Source of the DNA: Ectobius pallidus
Taxonomy: Eukaryota > Arthropoda > Insecta > Blattodea > Ectobiidae
Direction: 5' to 3'
Assembly (NCBI GenBank): GCA_964059195.1
Contig: CAXKWD010000005.1
Location: 153,169,265-153,233,264, forward strand
DNA: 64,000 nucleotides
Under the pieces are notes generated by a model. The model saw only the letters and a program-made list of their open reading frames with translations, had not been told where the DNA came from and made no database searches. A program made the translations under genes and the position numbers. Each line of letters starts with the position of its first letter. Position 1 is the stretch's first letter. Shown one piece after another: positions 47,111 through 58,550 of this stretch.

Positions 47111-47660
47111 ACGCATATTAGCTAGCAGAGCGGCGTCGTTATGCAATGCAACTATATTATATTCCAAGTATAGTGCAGTTATTCATTGCATGGCCAGGTG
47201 GCTTCAAAGGAATAAGCCATTAAGTCGGTGTTTCTTTATGTTAATTGATCTGACTAAATCGATCTTGGCTTCCGCTTTCCAAAACAAAAAGCAACGTTGC
47301 AATATCCTCTCATTGTTATCACTGACCTCAGTTCTTCCTTCGTTTTAATCAATTCACACGTGTTATTGTTTACTTGATCTTGCAACCGCGCATTTCACTC
47401 CACGCGGAGTTGACGAGTAGCTGTCAAAATCGTCACGGACATTCTTAGATTTTGATTGGCTGGGGTAACTAGCTGATTGGTGCGGTAAAAATAAAGAATA
47501 TGAGTTGAGCTGTCGGCAAACTTTTCCTGCTAACGAAAGGAAGCCGCTGGGTATGCAATGAGTAACTGGACTATATACGCATTAGCTAGCAGAGCGGAGT
47601 CGTTTAGAGCGCTCCGCTATGCAATGCAACTATATTATATCCCAAGTAAGAATGATCCTG
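47111..47660 (+). repeat. Direct repeat ~65 bp, about 465 bp apart
   Basis: GCTAGCAGAGCGG and ATGCAATGCAACTATATTAT occur at 47120-47175 and 47582-47640. Confidence 0.75.
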
Positions 47661-48305
47661 TTCAAAACAGAGAGGTGTGGCTATCATAGTCCGCTCGTGA
47701 AAACGCATGCCATCACCGTGATAATGGTAGCTTGTTTATTCTCAGTACAACTCATCCGCAGGGTCGTCGTGAACAATGAATCCTTTCAAGACAGATATAT
47801 AAGCTTTCATGAACCACAGATTATTGTCTGTTGGACATTACATGAGAATATTATAGGAGAAAAATTCCTCCGACACTGGGACTTGAACCCAGGACCTTTA
47901 GCTTTTCACGCCAATGCTCTACCAACTGAGCTAAGCTGGAATTCAATTCACAGCGCCAGATGGAACCACTCTCCTATGGCCAAAGGTCCGGGGTTCAAGT
48001 CCCACTGTCGGAGGAATTTTTCTCCCATAATATTCTAATGAATCCTTTGTTTTGTTTGCTAATTGATATACTATAATGATGACGATGCCAGTGAGAGTTT
48101 ATTTTACGTGTAAATATTGATATTATTGTTTGCATGAACTTACAAACACTACTTCTTTACTAGCAACCCAAACCCTGGTAATGGCGCATGCTAATGACAT
48201 TAACCAATCACGTTTTGTCACATGATGCGAATTTTCCGCGAACTCTCTGTGAGTTCTCCTCCCCTTTGTTTTGAACAGGATCAAACTTACTTGGGATATA
48301 CTCTT
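47633..48305. repeat. Inverted repeat of ~43 bp flanking the 47.8-kb insertion
   Basis: ATCCCAAGTAAG..TGATCCTGTTCAAAACA at 47638-47672 is inverted at 48266-48300. The tRNA-like dimer lies between, so an older element was interrupted. Confidence 0.65.
47787..48036. mobile_element. tRNA-like inverted dimer, 12-bp target duplication
   Basis: A 250-bp insertion flanked by AATGAATCCTTT (47775-47786 and 48037-48048). Antisense tRNA-like unit about 47870-47940, then a sense fragment with AAAGGTCCGGGGTTCAAGTC. In the minus-strand unit the anticodon loop position reads GTGAAAA, i.e. GAA, with the AAAGGTC variable region typical of tRNA-Phe. A tRNA-Phe ancestor is inference. Confidence 0.85.
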
Positions 48306-48778
48306 ACTTTCCCACGTACACATTGAATCTACGGCAACCGCGCAGGTAAGAAAACTGTCTCTACAAGAACAGGAGATCATGACCCTAATAATGGTCCTTT
48401 ATTAAAAAAAAAAAAAAAGTGTTGTAAAAATATACGCAGCGCAGATATCATAATATTATATTCTTCTTCTTTTCTCTCTGCGTTTATGCCGGAGCGATGA
48501 AGAGTAGATTTTTACTTTGCAGGAACGCCGTTCCGGCCCAGCTTCAGCACTGAGCTTAGCTATTATTTTGTGCTGTTTTACTCAGACTTTATTCTTTTTG
48601 CAGTGGCGGCAGGGGCGTATTTAAGGCAGAGTTTCTAAGCTGGGAAAATTAACAGTTAAATCAGCGTTTGTATGTCGTAATTCTTTCGTTTACAAATATA
48701 AACTCGTTTACAAGAAAAATCGTTTACAAGTTTACTCGTTTACAAGTTTACTCGTTTACAAGTTTACTCGTTTACTCC

Positions 48779-49050
48779 GTGGCGATACATCCCTGAAGGT
48801 ACTAGGCCTATCACCCAACCGCTGCGTCATCTACCATAGGCAGATGGCAGGATTGGGGCATGTGGTCAGCATTCCGACACCCACGGTCGTTAATAGTTTC
48901 CGTAACCGGTGCCGCTACTTCTCTGTCAAGTAGCTCCTCGGTTTGTATCACGAGGCTGAGTACACCCCGTTCCAGACCTCCCTACCTCCGAAAATTCCGA
49001 GGAGGTATCTTGAGATCGAACCCGGGCCTGCGGATCTGTAGCCAGGTCAC
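48779..49050 (-). mobile_element. tRNA-derived SINE (same family), minus strand
   Basis: Minus-strand B box CCCGGGTTCGATCTCAAG and the family body (AGCTACTTGACAGAGAAGTA, GACCACATGCCCC); it ends toward 48779 at GATGTATCGCCACGGAGT. The head is partly lost. Confidence 0.8.
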
Positions 49051-49059
49051 TCATTTGGC

Positions 49060-50384
49060 GAGTTATTAATTTGAATTATGAAACTAAATGTTATTCAATT
49101 ATATTAATTTGTATTTTTCTAGTTTTAGATTATTGACAATTTTGCAGTTAATGATGCAGCTGGCATTAAAGACTCTCAAGGTGCATTTAAGAATGTACAA
49201 AAGACTTACTTTACATTAAGACGTACTTTGCACAACCGCCTACCGCAATAATTAAGTTGGAGACTATGGGTCTATCGATTCCTTAGGGATTATTGAAGAC
49301 GTTCAGAAATGTAGGATCTGCATATGGGGATTTGGATTTGGAAGCTAAAGATAAACTGGACAAAGTTATCAATGTAAATCCTGGTTATGAATTTATGTGG
49401 TTCTTAAAGTAATTTTTTATGAAAATGTACAGTAGAAAGCAAAGAATTTGGCTTCACTTTTCCTCATATCATTTAAGTTTGCATCTGTCACTTCATAGGG
49501 CGTAGAAAGGTCATTTTGTGGGTACAAAAGCATTTTGACAGAAATCGACTCATGAAAATTTGGAAAGACTATTGTAGTACATTGTACCACTGGAAAATAA
49601 AATGTAAGTTTGAATTATGATAGTGCATATTTGTGGTGTTTTGCCTTCATTATGCATATTTGGCCCCTTGATGGTGCATGCATATTTCAAGATCTAATAG
49701 TGCATGGAAACCCTGTCTTTAATTATACGAGCAAATCCTATTAGGGTACAAGGTATATGCTATAAAGTCATTAATGTGATTACCCTTACTAGGTCAAGAG
49801 TTTCAGCCAGATTGTTCTTTGTTTTTTTTTTGCCAAAGAGAAAGAGCAGAAACTTTTCTGCATGTCTACAGAACTCCATGTCACGTACTTTTCACCAGCT
49901 AGTGCAAAATAAAAGTCAGAAGTTAATTAAAGGTAATTAACATTTACTCAGTGGTGTATCTTCTTCCCCTTACAGTTACTTCTTCTTAATATTGTTCGCA
50001 GCAGAAACGCACGGTCAGAATAAAATGACACTACGTTATTATGAAACTCAGCCTAAATGACAATGGAGAGAACGGCAATGCAAAGCCCTCTGTCACCGCA
50101 AATCCCTTTGAACCCTCCGCAACTGAAACACATGCGTCCCTGACGGAGAGATGCGATACTAAATGAGTATTTAAAGCAGGTAACTGGAATAATCAACTAA
50201 TGGACTCAATGGGAAATTTAATGATTCAAAAACTAATCCTTAAAGCAGATGACGTTTAATTGGTTGGAGGAAAATGGTAAGGTAATTTTCATATTTGATC
50301 AAATTAATTGTGTAATAAATTACAAAAGGGAAAAAGTCTGTGGGCAAATCAATTCACTCGCAATCAAGTACTCTACACCATTTC
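49060..50384. other. No gene; possible hAT-like right end
   Basis: 49605-49715 has 'tagtgcat' and 'atgcatattt' units and ends TGCATGGAAACCCTGTCT, like the right end of the 36713-37691 element. No left end found. Confidence 0.35.
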
Positions 50385-50826
50385 AACCTCAATTTCGGAA
50401 AAACTAATTTCAATTTCGGAAAAAGTAATTTGAAATTCGGAAAAGGTAATTTCAATTTCGGAAAAAGTAATCTCAATTTCGGAAAAAGTAACTTCAATTT
50501 CGGAAATACGAGGGTTATCTTTTAAAACATTCGATGGGGCATAAAATGAAAACCACAGTGAAAATCAAAACTGTTTTATTTGGAACATTTAGGTACACCT
50601 TCTAGCTACTTCTCTACATAATCTCGCTCCGATTGAGTCATTTGTCCCAGCGTGGTACCAACTTTACTATACCCTCTTCATAGCCCTCGTATTTCCGAAA
50701 TTGAAGTTACTTTTTCCGAAATTGAAATTACCTTTTCCGAAATTGAAATTACTTTTTCCGAAATTGGAATTACTTTTTCCGAAATTGAAATTACTTTTTC
50801 CGAAATTGAGGTTGAAAAGGTGTAGA
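50385..50826. repeat. Foldback made of 21-bp tandem units around a mariner-like end
   Basis: Left arm: about six copies of a 21-bp unit containing AATTTCGGAAAAAGTAA, 50385-50508. Right arm: the same units inverted, 50693-50812. Flanks continue the symmetry (CTACACC…TTTCAACCTC against GAGGTTGAAAAGGTGTAG). The 184-bp centre begins TACGAGGG and ends CCCTCGTA. On its minus strand it reads EEGIVKLVPRWDK, like the end of a mariner transposase. Confidence 0.85.
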
Positions 50827-50925
50827 CTCGCATTCGCTAGGTCCCAGGTTCAAATCCCATGGCCATGGTTTTTCATGGTTTCCTCAGCAGTTTGCCGATT
50901 TGCATATTTACCTAACGTGGGAGTA
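50826..50925 (+). mobile_element. SINE fragment related to 6891-7233
   Basis: GACTCGCATTCGCTAGGTCC, CAGGTTCAAATCCCATGGCC and TTTGCCGATTTGCATATTTA parallel the 6930-7030 segment. Confidence 0.6.
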
Positions 50926-52000
50926 GTTGTATGGTATTATGTTGATTGCCTTTCAGGAGGCGAAATATATAAGAGATTTGCTTTGCTCTTTGGGGGCCCC
51001 CAAAACCCTCAGTGAAATTATCGAGAAAAGTTTGTATTATTTTATTTTAATTTTTTAATTTTTATGAACTAAAACTATCGGGGATAAGAGTCCGTGTATT
51101 TATGTAGACTGCCGTATAGACTATTACTGTTTAGCAATAATAAACCTAAAGATATGCATAATATTTTAAGATTATTAAATTTCGGGGGTAAGAAAATTCA
51201 ACATTTTGGAATTTTCTCGTCAGTTACAGGCCAGAAGCTACAAGTCTGCCAAATTTCAGGTTTCTAGATTACCTGGAAATGGGTAAACTCTAATGCCAGT
51301 AAAACCTTTCAAAAATTTTACGGGGTAGAACTAACTTAAAAACAAAACACCTTTTAGGAACTAAAAGCCAAACTTAAAGTTTCTAGCTGATGTGGAAGTG
51401 GATCAACATTAATGTCAGAGAGTGGGTAATTTAGAATGTCGTAGATGTGATAAACGTCATGGCCATCCAGTCACTTTTTCCACACTTAGGCCTATAAGGA
51501 GATATTAGAAACACTTTATTAGGAATTGAATGTGTTAGTATTCTTGCCATTTTTTTATTTTACCTGTTACATAAATGCGTAAAAAATACTTAATGTGTGG
51601 AAATGTACGAAATTTACTTAAATATAAAAATTACCTAACTCTGTATAAGTCATAAACGATGGAGATACGACAAAAAGTCAGAGGACTAAACTTGTAGATC
51701 CTTATAGATCTCTCAAAATCCTTACTGGAAGTGCAATCGGTTTTATGATACCATTTACCGTTTATCTAACATAAGCTATCAAAAAAGTCTGCAGCGTCTT
51801 TAAAGCTGCGTCCGCTATTTTGAAGAATTTTTGGGGGATAACAATTCAAATGTTGAACTTTTTGGAATAAAAATAATTTTAAAAAACCTATTTTTGACAC
51901 GGTGTAAGTTATACAAAAATACCAGTCTTTGTGGATGGGAAATTCACACACTCTTATTTAAATAAAAAATGTTGAGAGCTTAATAAAGGGATGTGGTATT
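50926..52000. other. No gene recognised
   Basis: AATTCAACATTTTGGAATTT at 51195 and AATGTTGAACTTTTTGGAA at 51849 are related blocks, perhaps of an unknown repeat. Confidence 0.35.
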
Positions 52001-52008
52001 AATGACGC

Positions 52009-52201
52009 CAGTGGCGGACGCAGAAATTTTTTCGGGGGGGGGGGATTTTGAATAGGTAGAAAGAATACTAAAAAAAATAATCAACTTACACATACAATTA
52101 GTTTATAAAACTGGCCACTTAGAGTACATATATATATAGCATTTTTTCAAATTTCGGGGGGGGGGGATGTAACCCCCCTATCCCCCCTGCGTCCGCCACT
52201 G
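52009..52201. mobile_element. 193-bp hAT MITE with duplication AATGACGC
   Basis: CAGTGGCGGACGCAG and CTGCGTCCGCCACTG are perfect inverted ends. AATGACGC flanks both (52001-52008, 52202-52209). G-runs and C-runs lie inside each end. Confidence 0.9.
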
Positions 52202-52539
52202 AATGACGCCACTAGCTTTAACTCATTAAGACAACAGTCAGCGTACAATGCAAGTTTGGGAAAAAGGTCAGGGAATATGAAGTGATTTTTTACGATATAG
52301 ACAGTAGAGAAGAATTAATAAAACATCAATTTCTGAACATTTCAATAATTCTAATGACATAAAAATTGGATAGTAGGTATTTTTAGGCATTAGGATACTC
52401 GTAATTAGGCATAAGCAGACAAAATTATCTTTGCTGTACACAATATTTTTTTCATGAAAGTTCATATGTTTTGCAGTGCCATTGAGATCGCTTAATAAAA
52501 TATTAAGCTACCGCGCATTTCTGTTTAATAAAAAATGTA

Positions 52540-53745
52540 TTCTCAACTTAGGATTTTTATTGTGCCTAGGCTTTTCGCTTTCACCTAACCATTATCAGGA
52601 CATCTCGTTTTACAGGCACATATAAGATGAATAGAAGTGTTTCACTATTGGCGTCGTTTAAATGAAATGACTAAAACGTGAAGGATAAAAAAATTGATTA
52701 TACTTGTGTTTTAGAATATTTTTTAAGTTTTTGTGATTTTATTTATATCATGTCAACAGTAAAGTATCTTAAACCTGGTTTAATAACTGCATATTGTGTC
52801 AGGTTTTAAATATTGTGCTTACCTCTGTTAGTTCAAACATTTTCAGCTATTTGACTAAGTGAATGTTTTGAGAACCGACTATACAATTTGTTGACAGCCT
52901 ATTTTTTTGGAACCGATTGTATAATATTAAAGCAAAGTTTCTTTAAATTTACTAAAATGTATTGCAATAACCTTGTTTTTTTTTTAATATTTTTACTATG
53001 TAATTTGTACAACTTATACAATTTTTTTAAATTCAGTATGTAATTCAATCTACAACAGAACGTCAAGTATTAAAATCACTTAAATGATAGAGTATACCTC
53101 ATTTTTACGGAGCATATTTTACAAAATTTAGGTAAAAATGCGACATTAGGCTGAATTTTATATAACTTGTACTTAGACAAAGACCGTCGGCGTGTTCTTG
53201 TAGTTAGAGTCGCTGACTACTGATCCGTCGGCCCGGGTTCGATCCCCGGTAACTCCTCGGACTTCTGAGGGAGGGAGGTTTGGAACGGGTTGCACTCAGC
53301 CTCGTGATTAAAATTGAGGAGCTACTTGATAGAGAAGTAGATGCTCCGGTCATGAAAACCACCATTAACGGCCGATGTTGTCGGTATGCTGACCACATGC
53401 CCCAATTCTGCCATCTACCTATGGTAGTTAACGCAGCGGTCGGATGGTAAGCTCTTCAGGGATGTAGCGCAACGGAGTTTAGTTGATACTTAGACAAAGC
53501 AGTAACGGCATTTCTATTTCACGATTCGTCTTACGCATTTCATGAGTCAGGAAGTGCAATTAAACTGTCTGGTGTCTGCCAAATTAAATTGGCCTTATGT
53601 GCAAAGTAATAGCATAACTTAACATTTCGAGATGGGGGGGGGGGGGGGCTGTAGCCCCTCTGAATACCCCCCTGCTGCAAAGTGGGTTCGGTGAAACCGA
53701 AAGACCTAGGCACAATAAACATCCTAAGTTGAGAATAAATACTTA
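52540..53745. mobile_element. ~1.2-kb inverted-repeat element with nested SINE
   Basis: TATTCTCAACTTAGGATTTT then TTATTGTGCCTAGG at the left is inverted at 53690-53738 (CCTAGGCACAATAAACATCC, TAAGTTGAGAATA). It holds the SINE at 53183-53486 and a G-run at 53635-53648. No coding region recognised. Confidence 0.65.
53183..53486 (+). mobile_element. tRNA-derived SINE (same family), 13-bp duplication
   Basis: ACCGTCGGCGTGTTCTTGTA head, CCCGGGTTCGATCCCCGG B box, tail GAGTTTAGTTGA. Flanked by TACTTAGACAAAG at 53170-53182 and 53487-53499. It is nested in the 52540-53745 inverted-repeat element. Confidence 0.9.
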
Positions 53746-54539
53746 ATTATTTTATGCATGTATTGGCATTAGGGTCAAGCAATTTCAAAGACACTTTAAG
53801 AGGAAAATATAGGCACTTTTCGCTAACATGCAGTCTATCGACATGACACAGCATCTAACGGCTAAGCTGTGAACTAGGTGTGAATTGCTTCAACATTTTT
53901 ATATGACTATCAGTGTGGATACAAACACAAAAACAATTTACAATTTATTTAAAAAAGTAAACGATTACTTATGAGTGCCATGGTAATGTGAAATTTTCAG
54001 TTTCAACACGTCTTAATGGCACAAGGCTACATCACAACACTTGCTTACTGCGGGATTACGTGTGGGAAGAATACTGTAATAGGAGGCCACCGAAAGTACT
54101 TTGTTAGGTAAAAACCCTATTTTACTACCATCATCGTCTATAAAATGCAAACAGCCTACTTTGTAGGTCTTGCAGTAAACCCAAAGTGAATCTGTTTCAC
54201 CCTGCGTTCATGTAGGCGCCTGTAACAATCTGTACTCACCACAATACTTGAGGTAGAATCAGCTGGGAAATTGTGGAATCACATCTTCTTGTTTCTTTGC
54301 TGCATCCGAAGCACAATTAAAGACACAACAATGCACCAGATTAACAAAACATTTCAACTAGGTCCATCACAATTTTAACACAATTAAATTCGCGGTACTG
54401 GTGACGCCATTGACCGAACTAGTGCACCTAGCGGCTAAACGGTGAACTCGATCTGGAGGGATGACTTTAGTAGGCCTACGCTTATCTTTATTCTTTTGTT
54501 TTTTTAAAATAATACCTGTCGTAAGCTTATAGATGGCGA

Positions 54540-54895
54540 CCGGTATGCTGAAACAGATGACAAACGTTGTGCGATGTTGCTGTTGTGTTATTGGTTAATA
54601 TCATGAAGCTAAACAGATCTTTCAGCCAATCATAGTCTTGTACTGTGCAGTTGTGAATAGGACTGCTTCGGGCTCTTTCTTTCCGAATTTTGAAGGATTT
54701 ATATTATATTATCGCGTCTCCGGGAGTGTTCTGAATTACCGGTATTTACAGTGCTTCAAGGTTCGTTTGTGTTGAAAATCGTACGCGATGTAGGAAGCAC
54801 AGTGTTCTAATGTATGGTACCGGTAGTCTATGGGGTGCAAGAAACAGCTGTGTATTCTGAGGTAGCTGATGGTGGATGTGAGAAACAAACTTAAG
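54540..54895 (+). promoter_or_regulatory. Possible promoter and short first exon (speculative)
   Basis: Two CCAAT-type boxes (ATTGGTTAAT at about 54591 and AGCCAATCA at 54633) precede a pyrimidine-rich CTCTTTCTTTCC at about 54674. An ATG at 54869 begins nine codons (MVDVRNKLK) ending exactly at a strong donor, AAG|GTAAGA. CpG is more frequent here than nearby. No downstream exon was recognised, so this stays a weak suggestion. Confidence 0.2.
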
Positions 54896-54942
54896 GTAAG
54901 AATTTATTGTATGCATCAGTTTTAGTAGACTACTTTGATCTC

Positions 54943-55275
54943 GTCCGCCGCCGTGGGTGAGTTGGCAGTGTGACTGCCAGCCACCTGGGCGGCCCGGATT
55001 CAATTCCCGGCCGGGTCGGAGATTTTACAGAGATGTCAAGTTTCCTTCGTGGGTCAGGACTGGGTGGTGTTGTGTCCTTGTTGTTGTGTATTGTCCTTAT
55101 TGTTGTGTATTGTCCTTATTGTTGTGAAAGGAATTGGCCACCCAAGCGGTTTCATCCGGCCTAGTGTCCCTTGGTCGGGCCGTGGGCCTTCCCTCCACAG
55201 CTCTGTCCTAGGACCGTAGCAAGGTCCTTCTGCGGGTTTGACAAATCTATGCCCTCCAATACTGGGGAGTCTGAA
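54943..55275 (+). mobile_element. tRNA-derived SINE (CGTCCGCCGCCGTGG head)
   Basis: Head CGTCCGCCGCCGTGGGTGAG, B box GGCCCGGATTCAATTCCCGG, an internal (TTGTTGTGTATTGTCC)n short tandem, ending about 55275 before an A/T-rich tract. Confidence 0.75.
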
Positions 55276-55312
55276 AAAAATTTAATTTTTTAAATTTTTT
55301 ATTTTATTATTT

Positions 55313-55422
55313 TTTTTCCCGGGATTTTTCATGGTTAATTTTGCGCCCTCTTTGTACCTGCGCCCTTGGCGGGGGCACATCTCGCCACCGCCTAGCTACG
55401 GCCCTGCCTCCGGGCCGAACAT
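55313..55422. mobile_element. Right end of a hAT-like element (…CTACGGCCCTG)
   Basis: GC-rich sequence ending CGCCTAGCTACGGCCCTG, the inverse of the CAGGGCCGTAGCTA start seen alone at 25513. The left end is not found; probably truncated. Confidence 0.45.
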
Positions 55423-57583
55423 GTCAGTTTGATCTTATAAAATATTTAAGCTGGGAGAAAATTCCTTCAGAGAGAAGAAAAAATCTTAGCATCTTGTGGT
55501 ACAGAAAGGAGACCTTTTTGCAAATTAATTTACATTGTAAATGTCTGTCATTTTAATTTGTAATGTTGAACTCCTTTGCTATTTCATACAAATCTAGCCA
55601 ATAATTATTTTATGGCCCCGAGGTCTGCGCCTATGATCCCAAGTACTTTTAGTGAGCAAACCTCTTTGAGATATGACCTTGAAGAAGTTTCATGTAGGCC
55701 TAGGTCTTGGAATTTTAAAACTTAAAGTATTTCTCCTCTGGAGAACTGCTATTTTGACTCAAGAACTCTATTCACTTGTTGTCACATCCATTCTGCACGG
55801 CTGCTCACTTAAACTGAATTACTGTCGCCTCTGTCTCCATCGTATGACGCGTCCACATACAATATCTTACGGTACCATTGCCTCAATTTGGGAAATCCCA
55901 AAAATACTTGCCATGACCTAGCCTATGTCTTATCCCTCATTTACGCAGTATATGTGTGTTTCTTCATGCTGTACTTTCTAGAGGAAGTAACTAACAGATG
56001 AACGAATTTCAGAATTAAAAGCAATCTTTCGTATGAAAAACTGCGATTTTCTGAAGTTTTGGGACATATCAAGTTGAGAAATAAAATTCTTTATCCCAGA
56101 AAAGAATGTTACAAATTGTAATATAAGTTCGTTAGATAACGGTACCGGTAATGACATTCAGAATTATACGGAAAGGGATTCTTTCAAGAAGAATGAGAGG
56201 GAATCAAAACTGTCAAAATTTATATTAATGATAATAATAGATGACTACTTAATAATTTATTCTCTGTTTCCTGCGGAAGGCAATGGAAAGACCATGGTAT
56301 GTCGGTTAATATGTGTTAAAGTTGGTGGTCTCAATGTTATAACTTAGTATGTAAATCTCTGACTATACTGTAAGTAGCCTATGTCATAGTCTACCTCAGA
56401 AAACAATATCACAAATAAAAGCTGATGTACCGTTCAATTCAAAAGCAATTTAAAGCAAATTTCCGAAGTACATGCATAGATGATGGACGTAGAACTCATC
56501 TTATTATAACTCTTAAGTGAAATACATCTCTCAGAGTAGAGAGAGAGAGAAAAAATTAGCAACTTCATGGTGTCACATGTTAACTCGCTTTGTTCACATC
56601 TAAATGAAAGCTTGCTTCAAATTTACTTACAGAAATAAGTACCGCGGGCAATCCTGGGGATAATGGCGGCTGGTGCATAAGGCTGACAACTTTGCCACCT
56701 TCATGTTCTGAATATCTAAATTTCTGGGAGTCTCAATTTCCCAGAACCCTAAGGGCCTCCTTGGCCTGTACAGTGATCACTTTACTTTACTTTAACCTCT
56801 GTTGTTACAGACTGTGGGAGAATTCGAGAGTGATAAGTCGTTCTTCCTCATTTCAAATTCTAAGTACCTATATAAGGACCTATAGTTTGAAAATAGAAAG
56901 TGTTCATAAGTTAATTTTGAATTACAAAATACAAAACCTGAGTGATGCCGGGCCTTCTATACAACATATTCCCTTTCAGAGCTGAATTTATTTTATAAAC
57001 ATTCACCAAGCAAAATAACTAGCGAGTTGTTGGTTTGAAATGGCAAGGAAAATTTCATTGGATTAGGTAGTTTCTATAAATGATGATTCTAAAATGTAAA
57101 TAAAAATCCTCTTACAATGTATTTCAACATAAAGCATCAATTTTTCCACTGACGCATTTATACATTAGTAGCAGTGAAAAGGTTAAGTTACACTTCATTG
57201 CACACCCGTTAGGCAAAATAACAGTAAGCACTGTTGACATCTTTCTGGTTTAACAAATATTTCTAATGTTCGTATTCTCATTTATGAAATTTAAATACAC
57301 AAAATGATCTAAACATAACTTATCAACTCTTGGCGTGCTAACGATTTAAAAATGAGACAATATGCAATTTTGAAAGAGAATTGATGCATACAGAGCATGT
57401 CGTAAAACTAAACAATGTTAATATGAGAAGCATAAAGCCAGGATTCACTGTAGCCTATATGTAGATGTAGATATCTTGTTCTGTAGATCCTATGTTGAGC
57501 GAGGCTCAAAGATATAGAATACGTCATGTCAGAATAAACATACATGTTATAAGAACAATATACAAAACTGTAAGCTGCCAAAC
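55423..57583. other. No gene recognised apart from a SINE fragment
   Basis: Frames of 82 and 97 codons (55673-55921, 56692-56985) lack domains; the second starts inside the truncated SINE. Confidence 0.4.
56634..56800 (+). mobile_element. 5'-truncated copy of the same SINE
   Basis: Matches the 3' half of 44185-44476 (GCAATCCTGGGG, AAGGCTGACAAC, GGGCCTCCTTGGCCTGTA) and ends (CTTTA)n. Confidence 0.8.
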
Positions 57584-57984
57584 TTATTCGAGCTGGAAAT
57601 ATTCATTCATATTGTAGAAGGTGTGAGTTATTAAAAATTCCTTGAGAGATCTTTTGAAAGATTTGCATTTGCTTTTAATACACAATAATTTAATGTTTCT
57701 TGGAAGGTTATTGTAAATCTGTATTGCAGAATAATAAGCACCCTTCTGAAAGAGTTTTAATGAATTAGCCTGTATATGTAAATCATTCATGTTTCTAGTT
57801 GTATGTCCATGTACACTGTAATTAGTTTGAAATTTATCAATATTATCTACCATATAGGCCTGTAAACAGATTACCGAGCATACTCCCCTGTGAGAGTGAG
57901 GACTTTTAATTTTTCAAATAGCGGTTTACGAGATTCTCTTTTTATCTTCCCACATATTATTCTTATTACATGTTTTTGTAATCT
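57584..57984 (-). mobile_element. LINE ORF2 C-terminal fragment (copy A)
   Basis: Minus-strand reading gives LQKHVIRIICGKIKRESRKP, then LFEKLKVLTLTGEYAR, and after a frame disruption near 57850 an HGHTTRNMNDLHIQ segment, a YNNLPRNIK block and a final NMNEYF. It is the same class of ORF2 tail as the neighbouring copy but clearly diverged from it. It ends about 57584 and is decayed. Confidence 0.75.
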
Positions 57985-57985
57985 A

Positions 57986-58035
<50 letters not shown>
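57985..58035. repeat. (TAA)n microsatellite
   Basis: An uninterrupted TAA/TTA run, probably the 3' tail of the adjoining minus-strand LINE (copy B). Confidence 0.9.
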
Positions 58036-58037
<2 letters not shown>

Positions 58038-58550
58038 TTTATTCCACCATTAAAATACATTGTATTGATAGGCTTTGTCAAAAAAATACAAATATGATTA
58101 CAAGGTTAAATTATGTAGAGTACAGATGGGTCAGCAATGTTAAACAAACACTGAGTTGCATTCAAAGTATTCACTTATAGAATAAAATGGGTTTGCAGTT
58201 AACCAGCTCTTGACAATGTTTTTAAATCTGGATGTGGGCAAGGTTCTAACATGAGCTGGCATATGATTAAAGAGTTTTATGCCCATGGCTGGGAAACATT
58301 TAGATGTTTTATCTAGTCTACATCTCGAGACAAAAATGCTGAGATTGTTTCGTGTATCATGTTCGTGCACCTGATCAGTTATGAGAAGAGAAGGATATTT
58401 GTTCTTGATTATTAACAAACATTGGTGAATATACACATTGGTTACAGTGAGGATGCCCTGATCTTTAAATAACTGCTTGCAGTGATCACCATAGCTGGCA
58501 CCTACTAAGAGGCGAACCGCCTTCTTCTGAAGAAGTAGAATCCTACTTCC
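58036..58550 (-). mobile_element. LINE ORF2 C-terminal fragment with 3' UTR (copy B)
   Basis: The minus strand reads LLLQKKAVRLLVGASYGDHC, then KDQGILTVTNVYIHQCLL and a VHEHDTRNN segment, ending ISEYFE. This matches the conserved reverse-transcriptase tail of jockey/CR1-type non-LTR retrotransposons (LQK.a.R.i.g / iLTv...yi / H.y.TR). Coding runs about 58550 to 58140. The 3' UTR runs to the (TTA)n tract at about 57985-58035, a likely 3' tail. The element is 5' truncated. It lies just downstream of the P450 stop codon. Confidence 0.8.

Noticed and set aside
47870..48010. Functional tRNA-Phe (GAA) gene
   Set aside because: The anticodon-loop text fits, but acceptor pairing is missing and the unit lies in a retroposed dimer with a target duplication.
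50385..50508. CRISPR or coding NFGKSN repeat protein
   Set aside because: The 21-bp units are contiguous, have no spacers, and form one arm of an inverted repeat; the regular peptide repeat follows from a unit length divisible by three.
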